A DNA stretch of 64,000 bases, taken from positions 1,551,501 through 1,615,500 of the forward strand of contig CANXME010000212.1 of the NCBI GenBank assembly GCA_948144175.1, in the 5' to 3' direction. The position numbers were made by a program, and so were the translations under genes. Position 1 is the first letter of the stretch; every line of letters starts with the position of its first letter. The DNA comes from Closterium sp. NIES-65 (taxonomy: Eukaryota > Streptophyta > Zygnematophyceae > Desmidiales > Closteriaceae). The notes under the pieces are model-generated. The model ran no database searches and was not told the origin of the DNA. It was given only the letters and a program-made list of their open reading frames with translations. Below are positions 20,330-31,150 of this stretch, in pieces.

Positions 20330-23300
20330 ATGGCGTCTGCCGTCGCCCTTCAAGGGAGCACGTCGACCTCGAGTGGCCTGCTCGCCGCGCCTCGGGTGGG
20401 TTCCAGCAAGCCGCGCTGCGCCTCTCTCGCCTCAACCTTAGTACCGCTGCCACGCAAGCTTACCTCTTCTAGAATTACACCCGCGCAGCCCTTTTCCCGT
20501 CAAAGGTGCAGCGTCGTTGTAAATGCTCAGGCCCCTCCCTCGTCCACTGAAGACGAGTCAGCCCCGGCTTCGCAACAATCTACAAGCCTCCCATCATCAT
20601 TCACCGAAGCGAAGACTTCTCTTCTCGACGCTCTTAAAGCCGCAGTTAAGCCAGCACTCGCCGCGCTCCTAATTTCCGCCGTCCTCGCCGCCGGCGCTCC
20701 GGACGCCGCACTCGCCGCGATGGGCGGCGGAAGAATCGGCGGAAGCGGCTTCGGCGCCTCCCGCATGCGCTCCTACGCCCCACCCCCCTCCGCGCCCCGC
20801 GGCGGCGGATACTCCTACAACGCTCCCCCCGTGATCGTCGGCCCGTCCGTCCCGTTCTTCGCGCCGTCCCCGTTCTTCTTCTTCGGCCCTTCCATCGCCT
20901 ACGGCGGCGGCGGCGGCGGCGGGATCTTTAATCTCCTCGTTATCGGGATCGTAATCTGGTTCGTGTCGCAGTCAGTTATGGGGTTTCTGAGCTCCGCGCA
21001 GGAGGAGGGAGTGTGGCAGGAGACGCAGCGCAGCAGCGTGGTGAGGCTGCAGGTTGGGTTGCTAGGCTCTGCGAGGCGCCTGCAACGGGATCTGGACCGG
21101 ATCGCGGATCGCGCGGATGCGAGCTCACCCGAGGGCCTTCATTACATCCTGCAAGGTACAGTATCTACTCTACAGTAGTTTACATTGTTGCAAGGTGTGT
21201 TAAGGTGTTTTGATGTGTCACTAAGGTAATCCCCCCTCACCTACCACACTTCAAGTGTTCTTCTGTTTCTGTTTTCTCTTGCGTCCTCTATCCTTTACGC
21301 GCTCTTCGTTTTTGTTTTTCTTCATCCCAACCTCCGTACACACTTATTTTTTTAGAAAGTAAAAATAACGAGAGACCATATTTCCGTTCGCTGCTTCTCT
21401 CTCCCTCGCTTCCTCTTTCCCACTCCCCTCGTCCCCATTCATCAGAGACGGTGCTCGCGCTGCTGCGCAATCCGGACTATTGCATCTACGGCTTCTCTTC
21501 TGTAAGTGCTGGGAGCCATGTGTGACCCGAGTTAGGTGCTTCCGTACTTGAGTGTTCTGGCTTAGGACCTAGTGGGTAGCAACCCGGACTGTTGCATCTA
21601 CGGCTTCTCCTCCTTAATTACTGCAAAATTGAGTGGTCATTATGTGTGACCCGAGAAAATTGTGTTGAGAGGGAAAAGGAGGCAGCGCGTTAGTTTCCAT
21701 CCATGTGCTGCTTTTAAGTGTTACATGCTCCTTAACCATGCTCTTTTCTGCTTCACCCTTTGCTCCGTCCCCCTCTCCTTCCACCTACAGCAAGTTATGA
21801 GGCGCCTCAAATAATCATCTGCTTCACCCCAATCTCCATATCCCTCTCCTTCCACCCACAACAACCCTCCTCTCCCCTCCTCTACCTCTCCCTTCATTCC
21901 ATGAGCCTTCAGTCACATGGCCATGGGGAGGAAGAGCATTTTGAAATCATTTGTTTTGCTCCCCCTTCCCTCTTCCCCCATCTCCCACATCAACAGTCAG
22001 AGGTGAATAACGACTCGTATGTGGGAGAGGCAGCATTCAACCGCATGAGCATGGAGGAGCGGAGCAGGTTCAAGGAGGAGACCCTGGTTTCCCTCACCCT
22101 CCTCCTCCCTTTCCATCATTCCCAACCCTTCAGTCAGAGGTGAACAATGACTCCTTCGCTGGCGAAGCAGCGTTTAACCGCATGAGCATGGAGGAGCGGA
22201 GCAAGTTCAAGGAGGAAATCTTGTTTCCCTCAACCTTCCTCTCCTGTTCCCCCGTCAACCCCTCATACCTACAGTCAGAGGTGAACAACGATTCATATGC
22301 GGGAGAGGCAGCGTTCAATCGCATGAGCATGGAGGAGCGGAGCAGGTTCAAGGAGGAGACACTTGTTTCTGTCGTTCAACCTCCCCCCTTCCCCCCTCCA
22401 TACCATATCTCCCAACAATACAGTCAGAGGTGAACAACGACTCATATGCGGGAGAGGCAGCTTTCAACCGCATGAGCATGGAGGAGCGGAGCAAGTTCAA
22501 GGAGGAGACACTGGTCAACGTGGACGGCATCAGGCGGCGAATCACGCGCAAGCCCAGCCAGGACCGCATGAACTCCGAATACATTGTGGTATGTAGTGTT
22601 GTGGGATGCTGAGTGTATACTGTGGGGAGTTTGAGTGTATACTGTGGGGATTTTGAGTGTATACTGTGGGGAGTTTGAGTGTAAACTGTGGGGAGTTTGA
22701 GTGTATACTGTGGGGAGTTTGAGTGTACGTTGTGGGGAGTTATAGTGTATATTGTGGGGAGTTTTAGTGTATATTGTGGGGAGTTTTAGTGTATATTGTG
22801 GGGAGTTTTTGTGTATATTGTGGGGAGTGTTAGTGTATATTGTGGGGAGTGTTAGTGTATATTGTGGGGAGTGTTAGTGTATATTGTGGGGAGTGTTAGT
22901 GTATATTGTGGGGAGTGTCAGTGTATATTGTGGGGAGTGTCAGTGTATATTGTGGGGAGTGTCAGTGTATATTGTGGGGAGTGTTAGTGTATATTGTGGG
23001 GAGTGTTAGTGTATATTGTGGGGAGTGTCAGTGTATATTGTGGGGAGTGTCAGTGTATATTGTGGGGAGTGTCAGTGTATATTGTGGGGAGTGTCAGTGT
23101 ATATTGTGGGGAGTTTGAGTGTATATTGTGGGGAGTTTGAGTGTATATTGTGGGGAGTTTGAGTGTATATTGTGGGGAGTTTGAGTGTATATTGTGGGGA
23201 GTTTGAGTGTATATTGTGGGGAGTTTGAGTGTATATTGTGGGGAGTTTGAGTGTATATTGTGGGTAGTTTGAGTGTATATTGTGGGGAGTTTGAGTGTAT

Positions 23301-24942
23301 ATTGTGGGGAGTTTGAGTGTATATTGTGGGGAGTTTGAGTGTATATTGTGGGGAGTACGAGTGCACGCTGAGGTACGTAGAGTTGTGCCCGCGCACCCCA
23401 CATGACAGTGCTGGCAGCACAGCAGAGGGCGCTTTTCGCTCTTTGCAGAGGGCACTTATGATGCATCCATTGCGCCAATTTTCACAGAATGTCCATACAC
23501 ACTCATCCTTGCCTTTCTGCTGATACACATTGCAGGTGACAGACAGCGCTGGCAGCAGCAGAGCACTTTGGTCCTTGTGGTTTCTCTGCGACCAATTCTG
23601 AATTTTTGCCAACCAAATCCATTCCTCCTCACATCACGTATGCACAAACTTGCAGGTGACAGTGCTGGCAGCAGCGGAGGGAACGTTTCGGCTACCGGAA
23701 ATAAAATCTTCGAGTGATTTGAGGGAAGCCCTGACTCGCCTCGGCTCTGTCCCTGCTGATGAGCTTCAGGTGAGTTCTCATGAATTTCAGGCGTGTTCGA
23801 ATGAGTTTCAGGGGAGCTCATTCTAGCTTAAGTGTGATTTGATGAGCTTCAGGTGAGTTTTCATGAATTCCAGGCGTGTTCAGGGTTTCATAAGCCCCAG
23901 GTGTGCCGATGACCTTCGGGTTTGTCTAGATAAGCTTCTAGTGGACTTCAGCGAGCATTAAATGTGTCATCTTCCACAGTATGAGGCTGGATTTCCTTCT
24001 TCTCTTCTCACATGTTGCCTCGTTCTACTCCCCTTTCCCTTTCCCTCAAACATGGGCCTTTTTTTCTACATCCTCCCTCCCTCCCTCCCTCTCCCTCACG
24101 CAAGTGACGTTATTCTGCTTCCTCCCTCCCTCCCTCTCTGCTCTTCTTGACTTCTACCTCCTCTCCTCCCCATCCAGGCGGTGGAGGTCGATTCTTGAGT
24201 CGACTCAAAAATCGCCTCATCCAGGCGGTGGAGGTGCTGTGGACGGCCCAGGACGATGAGGAAAGGCTCACGGAGCGCGACATCAGATGCTTGTTGGCTT
24301 CTCTCCTTCCCACTCCTGCTCCCTCCCACTTCGTTCCCTCCCCTCCTCTCCCACATCCAGGCGGTGGAGGTGCTCCGGATGCCTCAGGACGATGACGACA
24401 CCCCCACGGAGCGCAACATGCTTGTTGGCAACAACCCTTACCGCCACCTCTTACCCCACCTTGTTCTTAACCTTTGCCCTCTCTTCCTGTCTACCAGGCA
24501 GTGGAGGTGCTCTGGATGGCTCAGGAAGATGACGACTCCACCGTTTTTTAGCCGACTCAAGATGACTTTTGAGTCGACTCAAAAGTCACCTCAGGAAGAT
24601 GACGACTCCACCGTTTTTTAGTCGACTCAAAAACATCCCAACGGAGCGCAACATGCTTGCCGGTTTCCCTCCTTCCCATCCCTGTTCCCTCTCACTTCGT
24701 CCTCTCGCCCTTGCCAGGCGGTGGAGGTGGTGTGGACTCCGCAGGACGATGAGGACACTCTCACAGAGCGCGACCTGCTTGTTGACTTCCCTTGCCTGCG
24801 GCCCTGCTCCCTCTCTCTTGCCGTACAACCCTCACTTCTTGTCCTCCAGGCTGTTGAAGTGCTCTGGACACCTCAAGATGACGAGGACACTCTCACAGAG
24901 CTCGACCTGCTTGTTGACTTCCCTCGCCTGCGGCCGCTGTGA
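20330..24942 (+). CDS. FLAP1: FLAP1-like DUF1517 plastid protein
   Basis: Exons 20330-21155, 21446-21501, 22424-22588, 23656-23769 and 24850-24942 join in frame to 417 residues. The N-terminus (MASAVALQGSTSTSSGLLAA...) is a typical chloroplast transit peptide, followed by an Ala-rich hydrophobic segment. The DUF1517 body has MGGGRIGGSGFGASRMRSYA, a Phe/Pro/Gly stretch (VPFFAPSPFFFFGPS), one membrane span (GIFNLLVIGIVIWFVSQSV), LALLRNPDYCIYGFSS, MSMEERSKFKEETL, VTVLAAAEGTFRLPEI and the end VEVLWTPQDDEDTLTE. In Arabidopsis FLAP1 acts in chloroplasts in acclimation to fluctuating light. Partial copies of exons 3 and 5 and a minisatellite fill its introns. Two decayed copies lie downstream in the window. 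Confidence 0.9.
21798..21809. repeat. 12-bp palindrome, GGCGCC centre, at a duplication joint
   Basis: TGAGGCGCCTCA separates two copies of TCTGCTTCACCC...CTCTCCTTCCACC (from about 21747 and 21819). Confidence 0.85.
21995..22423 (+). repeat. Three acceptor-side copies of FLAP1 exon 3
   Basis: CAGTCAGAGGTGAA(T/C)AA and the peptide EVNNDSYAGEAAFNRMSMEE recur from about 21995, 22131 and 22271, then intact at 22424. Every copy stops at the same point (KEE(T/I)L), where the intact one continues VNVDGIRRR. Confidence 0.95.
22606..23357. repeat. 22-bp minisatellite in FLAP1 intron 3
   Basis: About 34 tandem units of GAGTGTATATTGTGGGGAGT plus two bases begin about 17 bp after the exon 3 donor. Sub-variants (TGTTA, TGTCA, TTTGA) form homogeneous blocks, which suggests recent local expansion. 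Confidence 0.95.
24189..24214. repeat. 26-bp near-palindrome, GTCGAC centre
   Basis: One mismatch between 13-base arms, axis 24201/24202. The block CCAGGCGGTGGAGGT lies on both sides. Confidence 0.9.
24563..24588. repeat. 26-bp perfect palindrome, GTCGAC centre
   Basis: Axis at 24575/24576. The block CTCAGGAAGATGACGACTCC...TTTTTTAG flanks it on both sides. Half-palindromes with GACTCAA occur at 24543-24561 and 24613-24634. Confidence 0.95.
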
Positions 24943-25636
24943 AGGAGTTGATAGATACCCAGTTGATACTTCCAGCTATTGCCTTGTTCGTTGTGATGAG
25001 GTGGCAAGAATGAGCACAGCAACGCACCTACTATGTGAAAGGGGACCAGAATGAGTGGAGCAGAATCAGAGGGGCTTGTGCCCTGCCTGTACCTGTTGAT
25101 CAGTGAGTGGTGACTTCTAAAAGAAAAAACGTGGTCGGTTGAATGGGTGGGCCATATTTGCAGATTGTGCTGTGATTGTGGTGTAGTAAAAGCTAGTTAC
25201 AAGTGATGTACCAATTATAGTTATGCAACAAGGATTTCACTTGTTTGTATTGGTTCATGATGTCACTCATTACAGCGAAGGGAGACAGGGTTTCATTAGA
25301 ATGAACTGAGCAATTTGCCATGTAGCAAGGCAAAAGACTAACTATTTAATTTTGTCACAGAGCATTGCAAATTGTAGCCAAATGCAAAGGAGCACCAATG
25401 GAAACCACTGCTGGATGGTAAAATCGTACGCAATGGTTTTACTGCGTTCTAAAAGGTAAAGGCTAAATGTGGGTGGAAGCTTTTTGCCATAGAACAAGGC
25501 ATTTACCAGTACATTACTGGCTAAACCCAACATCGTAAAACAAATAACCTTTAAATAAATATTCAATTATTGTACACAGATACAGCTATGCAGTGTCTAT
25601 CTAATGTATCCCATTATTATCTCAATCCACCAGCCC
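24943..25636. other. Convergent 3' spacer between FLAP1 and geneX alpha
   Basis: AT-rich spacer holding both 3' UTRs. No other gene seen. Confidence 0.5.
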
Positions 25637-27403
25637 TTATGGCCTCCAAGGAGGCCTTATTGCCACTACCCTTGTCATTCTTGAAGGATCCACCCTCCTC
25701 CCAACCCTCACACCCCCAGCTTGCTCCTGCTGCTTCTTCTTGCACTCTGATGCTGCGAACCCAACTTGCTGCTGCTTCTCCTTACTCTGTGATGCTGCCG
25801 AACCAACTTGCAGCTGCTTCTCCTTGCTCTGTGATGCTGCCGAACCAACTTGCTGCTGCTTCTCCTTGCTCTGTGATGCTGCCAACCCAGCTTGCTGCTG
25901 CTTCTCCTTGCTCTGTGATGCTGCCGAACCAACTTGCTGCTGCTGCTTCTTCTTGCTCTGTGATGCTGCCGAACCAACTTGCTGCTGCTTCTCCTTGCTC
26001 TGTGATGCTGCCAACCCAACTTGCTGCTGCTTCTCCTTGCTCTGTGATGCTGCCGAACCAACTTGCTGCTGCTGCTTCTTCTTGCTCTGTGATGCTGCCG
26101 AACCAACTTGCTGCTGCTGCTTCTTCTTGCTCTGTGATGCTCCCGAACCAACTTGCTTCTGCTGCTTCTCCTTGCTCTGTGATGCTGCCGAACCAACTTG
26201 CTTCTGCTGCTTCTTCTTGCTCTGTGATGCTGCCGAACCAACTTGCTTCTGCTGCTTTTCCTTGCTCTGTGATGCTGCCGAACCAACTTGCTGCTGCTTC
26301 TTCTTGCTCTGTGATGCTCCCGAACCAACTTGCTGCTGCTTCTTCTTGCTCTGTAAGGCTGCCGACGCTCCCTTGATACGTCCACCAGGAGGAGAGTCCA
26401 CACGACCTGAACGCGAGTTCTGTGCACCGAATGCCAAGCTTCCAACCCTCACGTGCTGCTGCATCTTACTTTCTGCTACTGCTGACCCCTTCTTGACACC
26501 TCCACCAGAAGGAATAACCAAAGCTCCTGAAGGCTGCTTCTTGTCCTCACACACCACACCTCCAGCCCTACCCGGCATCTTCATCCCAAGTGCTGCTGAA
26601 ACTCCTTTGAGAGCCTGGAGAGCTCCAACAGAAACAGTCACCATCGTTTTCTCCACCATAGCTGGCTGAAGCACTGCTACTCGTGTGCTGCCAGGTCTGG
26701 GACGCCGTGTAGGGGGCAGTCTCCAACTGGCTGCAGGCGTTCCCCCGACCACGCTCTGGTCTGCACCCAGCAGACCCATCCGTGATGCAAGATGCACAGC
26801 AGTTACCACGTTCTTACTCACTATAAACGAAACCAGCAGAAGCACCAGGTCAAGCAGCAACGAACTGTCACTGTACTGCTTGCTGTAAGTGCTGTAGCAG
26901 TTGAACCTGTAGTTGCTGCAGCAGAGGCTGTTGACAGCAATGTCAGTGGAAGGCTCCTCCTGGGAGCTCTGGCCGCTGCTGCTGCTGTCACTGAAGCAGC
27001 TGCTCATGGTAGCGTCACTGCTGCTTGGATCAGAATCGCCCTCTGCAGCCATAAACAGTGAATAAACCTCCTCTGCAGCCTCTACTTCAGCTTGAGGCAC
27101 TTCCTCGTCCTCAGGAGAAACGACCCACGAGTCCTCGTCCTCCTCAGCAGCCAGATTGCGAACTTGGGAGACCATCCAAGCATCATGTTGAGCCTGCAGC
27201 ACAGCATGACGATGCGCCTGCATCCAAGCATGACGCTGCGCCTGCAGCAACGCTGCCTTTTTTTCCCACAAGGCCATAGCCTCGGCGAACGTGGGACCGT
27301 CAGTAGACGACCGAGCATAGCCCTTCATCCGGATCAGAAATCCGCGCTTCTCCCAGAGGGCCAAACGATCAGCAATGGACGGAAAGTCAGAAGAACAAGC
27401 CAT
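25637..27403 (-). CDS. GeneX alpha: unrecognised single-exon gene, repeat-rich C-terminus
   Basis: An uninterrupted 588-codon frame from the ATG at 27403. I do not recognise the family. The N-terminus (MACSSDFPSIADRLALWEKR) is shared with two paralogues at 35984 and 43929. An acidic/Ser-rich stretch leads to SNYRFNCYSTYSKQYSDSS and one hydrophobic segment, LLLDLVLLLVSFIVSKNVV, then HLASRMGLLGADQ and PGSTR. The C-terminal third is about 15 imperfect copies of a 14-15-residue unit, QSKEKQQ(Q)VGSAAS. The protein ends AIRPPWRP, as do the paralogues (IRPLWRP in gamma). The hydrophobic segment suggests a single-pass membrane protein; function is unknown. The conserved frame across three diverged paralogues argues that it is coding. 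Confidence 0.7.
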   Translation of the reverse strand: MACSSDFPSIADRLALWEKRGFLIRMKGYARSSTDGPTFAEAMALWEKKAALLQAQRHAWMQAHRHAVLQAQHDAWMVSQVRNLAAEEDEDSWVVSPEDEEVPQAEVEAAEEVYSLFMAAEGDSDPSSSDATMSSCFSDSSSSGQSSQEEPSTDIAVNSLCCSNYRFNCYSTYSKQYSDSSLLLDLVLLLVSFIVSKNVVTAVHLASRMGLLGADQSVVGGTPAASWRLPPTRRPRPGSTRVAVLQPAMVEKTMVTVSVGALQALKGVSAALGMKMPGRAGGVVCEDKKQPSGALVIPSGGGVKKGSAVAESKMQQHVRVGSLAFGAQNSRSGRVDSPPGGRIKGASAALQSKKKQQQVGSGASQSKKKQQQVGSAASQSKEKQQKQVGSAASQSKKKQQKQVGSAASQSKEKQQKQVGSGASQSKKKQQQQVGSAASQSKKKQQQQVGSAASQSKEKQQQVGLAASQSKEKQQQVGSAASQSKKKQQQQVGSAASQSKEKQQQAGLAASQSKEKQQQVGSAASQSKEKQLQVGSAASQSKEKQQQVGFAASECKKKQQEQAGGVRVGRRVDPSRMTRVVAIRPPWRP

Positions 27404-28030
27404 CAAGCTAACCGAGCGTGAGTGCGAGTAAAAGCAAGGCTAAACGCTAAGCGAAGAGGTTCCGCGAGAACGATATTAAGAACGAATTAACGTTATGAGA
27501 GGTCTGAACTTGCTAGAAAAAGGACCAATCAACAGAACAAGAAGAAACTGGATTCTTAACTCTGAAACTAAGACTTCAGTGCGTTGGATTTGTAGATGAG
27601 ACGAGCAGCAGGAGAGAGAGGGACGAACGTTGTGTGGAGGGGACACTCACAGGAAGGAGACAGGAAAAAGGTAGGATTCTTTCTCGGTTGCTGCCCGAGC
27701 ACCTCCGGAAAATCGGAACCGTGCTCTGGCATGCTGCCCAGCGCGAAGTCTACTGAAACCGCGAAAATGGGAACGAATCGGCTGGTGAACCGATTCTCAC
27801 CGAGGGTCTTCGCATAGGAGCGACGCGACAGAATCTATTTTTTGCTAACCCCGATTCTATCGTGTCCTCCCCCCTCCCAAAACGTTTTCCGCTGCGCGCT
27901 AGCGGAGCTTCTTTCCTACAAAGTCTACGGCATGAAATTATAAGTTTCGCCTGCCCGACCGCACTCGAAGCGCTGACGAACCTCTGAGGTACTCCCATTC
28001 TCGAAAATGTCTAAGGGCGGTGGTGTGGCG
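27404..28030 (-). other. Conserved 5' flank of geneX alpha
   Basis: About 600 bp upstream of the ATG resembles the flanks of the two paralogues. Shared blocks include GTTTTCCGCTGCGCGCTAGC, TTTCCTACAAA, GCGAAATGGG and CACCTCCGGAAAATCGG (read on either strand). It may hold a promoter and 5' UTR, or an unrecognised first exon: one frame reads MGVPQRFVSASSAVGQAKLI. Confidence 0.55.
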
Positions 28031-28379
28031 ATGGGCCTCCCGCAATTGAAGGAAGACAGGCTTGGTGCGAAGTTCTGAATCTGTGAAGAGGGATGAGATC
28101 GAGGTCAGAATGGGTGGATTCGTACTCCCTAGGGAGCTCCTCGTCCTTAACTTTATGCATTCTCAACCATCAACACCATTTTATCCATATTTGTACACCA
28201 ATATCCTGAAAATCGGAAGGGCTGTAAGTATGCTGCGAAAACAAAATCAGCAAACCAAAACACCATGTTTGTTCCCTTTGATTAAAATGATTATTTTATG
28301 GATTGTGCACGGTTGCTGCTGTGTGAATTGTGAGGTTGAGTTGTGTTGGTGTTAAAATTTCAAATGCTGATATAACTAG

Positions 28380-28860
28380 TAAGAACTGTTTTGGCGCGTT
28401 GCACTCACTCAGCCGAACTGCACCACTGATTCTCCTTGGGCGCGGGCTCGCTTTCCTCACCCGCTGGTTCCGCATTGCGCGTTGCGCTCACTCGGCCGAA
28501 CTGCACCACTTCATGTTCATCAGTCAACCTCTCCCAAATCTGGCATCGCTCGCGCCTGCAATGCGAGGCACAACACCTAACTTTCCTTGCCTGCTCGTTC
28601 CCGTCACCTCCGAGTCGCGCTGACGCCGGTCAGCAGCCATTATCCAATGCTCGCGTGACGGTGCAATCGCTGTTCTCTCGAAATGGGTCGCGCATGGGTT
28701 TGCTGCAGCAGTCACGATCGCTGGAAATGTATTATCGAAGCAACGATCACGGCTTCATTGCAAGGCGGAAAAATCGGCGGAAGCGGCGGCTTTTGCGCCT
28801 CCCGCGTGCGCTCGTACGCTCCGCCGCCGCCTTTAGGATGGATTTCAGAGACGGCTAGCC
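28380..28860 (+). repeat. FLAP1-paralogue upstream region, inverted copy at 42.3-43.0 kb
   Basis: Blocks such as GCGCTCACTCGGCCGAACTG, GTCACCTCCGAGTCGCGCTG and GGGTCGCGCATGGGTTTGC recur in reverse orientation at 42340-43000 and, in part, in the same orientation at 33420-33720. Confidence 0.9.
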
Positions 28861-29728
28861 GCTTTCAGCAGGTTCTGGATCGAATCGCGGATCGCGCGAA
28901 TGCGAGCTCACGGAGGTCCTTTACACATCCCGCAACGTACATCGTTTTGCGTTATTTTCCTTCCCGCGTAACTGTTTCTTTCGGTTTCGCGTGCCAGAAA
29001 TCCTGTGATTGACATGAAGTGTTTCCCCTCACCTGCTGCACCCCAAGTGTTCAGCTGTTCCTCTTTCTCCTTTCCTGTGTATTCCCCGCCGCCAACTCGC
29101 TTCCTCGCTCGCTTCCTCGCTTTCTTCCTGATTACCTTCGTCTGTCCCTCTCATGTATTCACAATCCCCTACATCCTTTATTTCTCATCCTCATTCCCTT
29201 CCTCTTGTTTTCTCTTCATTCCAGACGCCATTATTCAACAAAAACGTGCTCGCGCTACTGCACGACCCCCATATTTCCCTCTGTTCATCCCGATGTTTCT
29301 CTCTCTCTTCCTCGCCCTCACTCTCCTCACGCCCATCCATGAGAAACGCTGGTCGGCTCGGGTGATCTCCCCAGCTGCCTGCCTCCCTGTCCCTTACAGC
29401 CTGCGGAGGAGAAGCTGTAGATGCAGTGGGGTGGGATGCGGTGTATGCTCGGGTGATCTCCCCAGCCGCCCGTGGGTCCGTTGCCCGTCCGCCGCTATTT
29501 GAGCCGCGGGGCCTATTACTCCTGTAGTCCGGGCGTTGTCCGGTAGCCGCTGTGCCAGTCTGCCTCCTGTTGCCCGTGTGTCTGCAGCTTCAGTCGTCGC
29601 CTCCTGTCTCCTCTCCCCTCACTCTCCCTCCTCCTCCTCACTTGCCCGTTGTGACTACCACTAGCTTTGCTGATAATTGTGCACCTAAACTATGGCTTCT
29701 AAGCCTACCTTTGCTTAAGATTCTGAGA

Positions 29729-29740
29729 TGGTATCAGAGC
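29729..29740 (+). promoter_or_regulatory. tRNA-iMet primer-binding site
   Basis: TGGTATCAGAGC immediately follows the left LTR, a perfect 12-base complement to the 3' end of plant tRNA-iMet. Confidence 0.9.
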
Positions 29741-30179
29741 TTAACGCTCCTGGCCTGTGGGCCCACTCGATTCCGCTGCCCTATTGTGTGTCGTGCGCCC
29801 CGTGGCGCACGACCACCTTTTTTTCTTCCCGCCACGCGCTCGGGGCGCGTGGCGGTTTTCTGCCCGCCGTGCGCCTCGAAGCGCGCGGCGGGTACCTACC
29901 TCGTCGCGGCGTCTTGGGAGCCCGCGCGCTGGCCCCGACCGTCGCCTCGTCGCGGCGTTTTGGGGGCCCGCACGCAGGTCCCTCCCGTCGCCTCGTCGCG
30001 GCACTTTCTGGGCTCGCGAGCCGGCCCCTCCCGTTGCCTCGTCGCAGCGCCTTAGGGGCCTGCGCGCGGTCCCCTCTCGTCGCCCGTCGCTGCACTTTCG
30101 GGGACCTGCACGGCTCCCTAGCACGTCACCCTTCAGGGCACAATGGGGGCCGCGCCCTTGCCCTCCCCTCCGTCCTACT

Positions 30180-31150
30180 TTCCGCTGCAGCAGCACCAAC
30201 AGCTGCAGCCCCTGAAACAGCCACCGCAGCAGCAGCAGCTCCAGGAGCCGCCGCCCCAGCAGCAGCCCCTGGGGCCGCCCCAGTAGCAGCAGCCCCGGGA
30301 GCAGCCGCCCCAGCAGCTGCTGCCTCTGGAGCGGCCACCCCAGCAGCAGCAGCTTGTGGAGCAGCCGCCCCAGCAGCAGCAGCCCCGGGAGCAGCCGCCC
30401 CAGCAGCAGCAGCCCCTGGAGCCGCCCCAGCAGCAGCAGCCCCGGGAGCAGCCGCCCCAGCAGCAGCAGCCCCGGGAGCAGCCGCCCCAGCAGCAGCCAA
30501 TGGAGCAGCCGCCCCAGCAGCAGCTGCCTCTGAAGCGGCCACCCCAGCAGCAGCAGCCCCTGGAGCCGCTGCTACTGCAGCAGCCACCCCACCAGCAGCA
30601 GCACGTGGAGCAGCAGCAGTAGCAGCAGCCCCAGCAGCTGCAGCCCCTGAAACGGCCACCGCAGCAGCAGCAGCTCCAGGAGCCGCCGCCCCAGCAGCAG
30701 CCCCTGGGGCCGCCTCAGTAGCAGCAGCCCCGGGAGCAGCCGCCCCAGCAGCTGCTGCCTCTGGAGCGGCCACCCCAGCAGCAGCAGCTTGTGGAGCAGC
30801 CGCCCCAGCAGCAGCAGCCCCGGGAGCAGCCGCCCCAGCAGCAGCAGCCCCTGGAGCAGCTCCAGCAGCAGCAGCCCCGGGAGCAGCCGCCCCAGCAGCA
30901 GCAGCCCCGGGAGCAGCCGCCCCAGCAGCAGCCACTGGAGCAGCCGCCCCAGCAGCAGCTGCCTCTGAAGCGGCCACCCCAGCAGCAGCAGCCCCTGGAG
31001 CCGCTGCTACTGCAGCAGCCACCCCACCAGCAGCAGCACGTGGAGCAGCAGCAGCAGCAGCCGCCCCAGCAGCAGCCCCAGCAGCGGCAGCCACTGGAGC
31101 AGCCGCACCAGCAGCAGCCGCCCCTGGCCCCTGCAGCAGCCGCTCATGGA
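30180..31150. repeat. GCAGCAGCCCC codon-like repeat within the LTR element
   Basis: Almost 1 kb of GCAGCAGCAGCCCC(G/T)GGAGC repeats with a higher-order duplication of about 450 bp (from about 30190 and 30645). It is open in several frames on both strands (Ala/Pro, Pro/Gln), as expected of the repeat itself, so I do not call a protein. Confidence 0.85.

Larger units (their letters stand above)
24170..24849 (+). repeat. Acceptor-side copies of the last FLAP1 exon
   Basis: Heads CAGGCGGTGGAGGT(G) occur near 24175, 24217, 24358, 24496 and 24716, then intact at 24850. The 24716 copy nearly reaches the end (LLVDFPCLRP) but is not terminated properly. Palindromes lie between copies. Confidence 0.9.

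Noticed and set aside
22906..23478. Frames reading HNIHSNSPQYTL repeats
   Set aside because: They are translation of the 22-bp minisatellite in a FLAP1 intron.
25740..26669. Cys-rich plus-strand frame opposite geneX alpha
   Set aside because: It is the antisense reading of the Gln/Lys repeats; the minus frame has paralogues with conserved head and tail.
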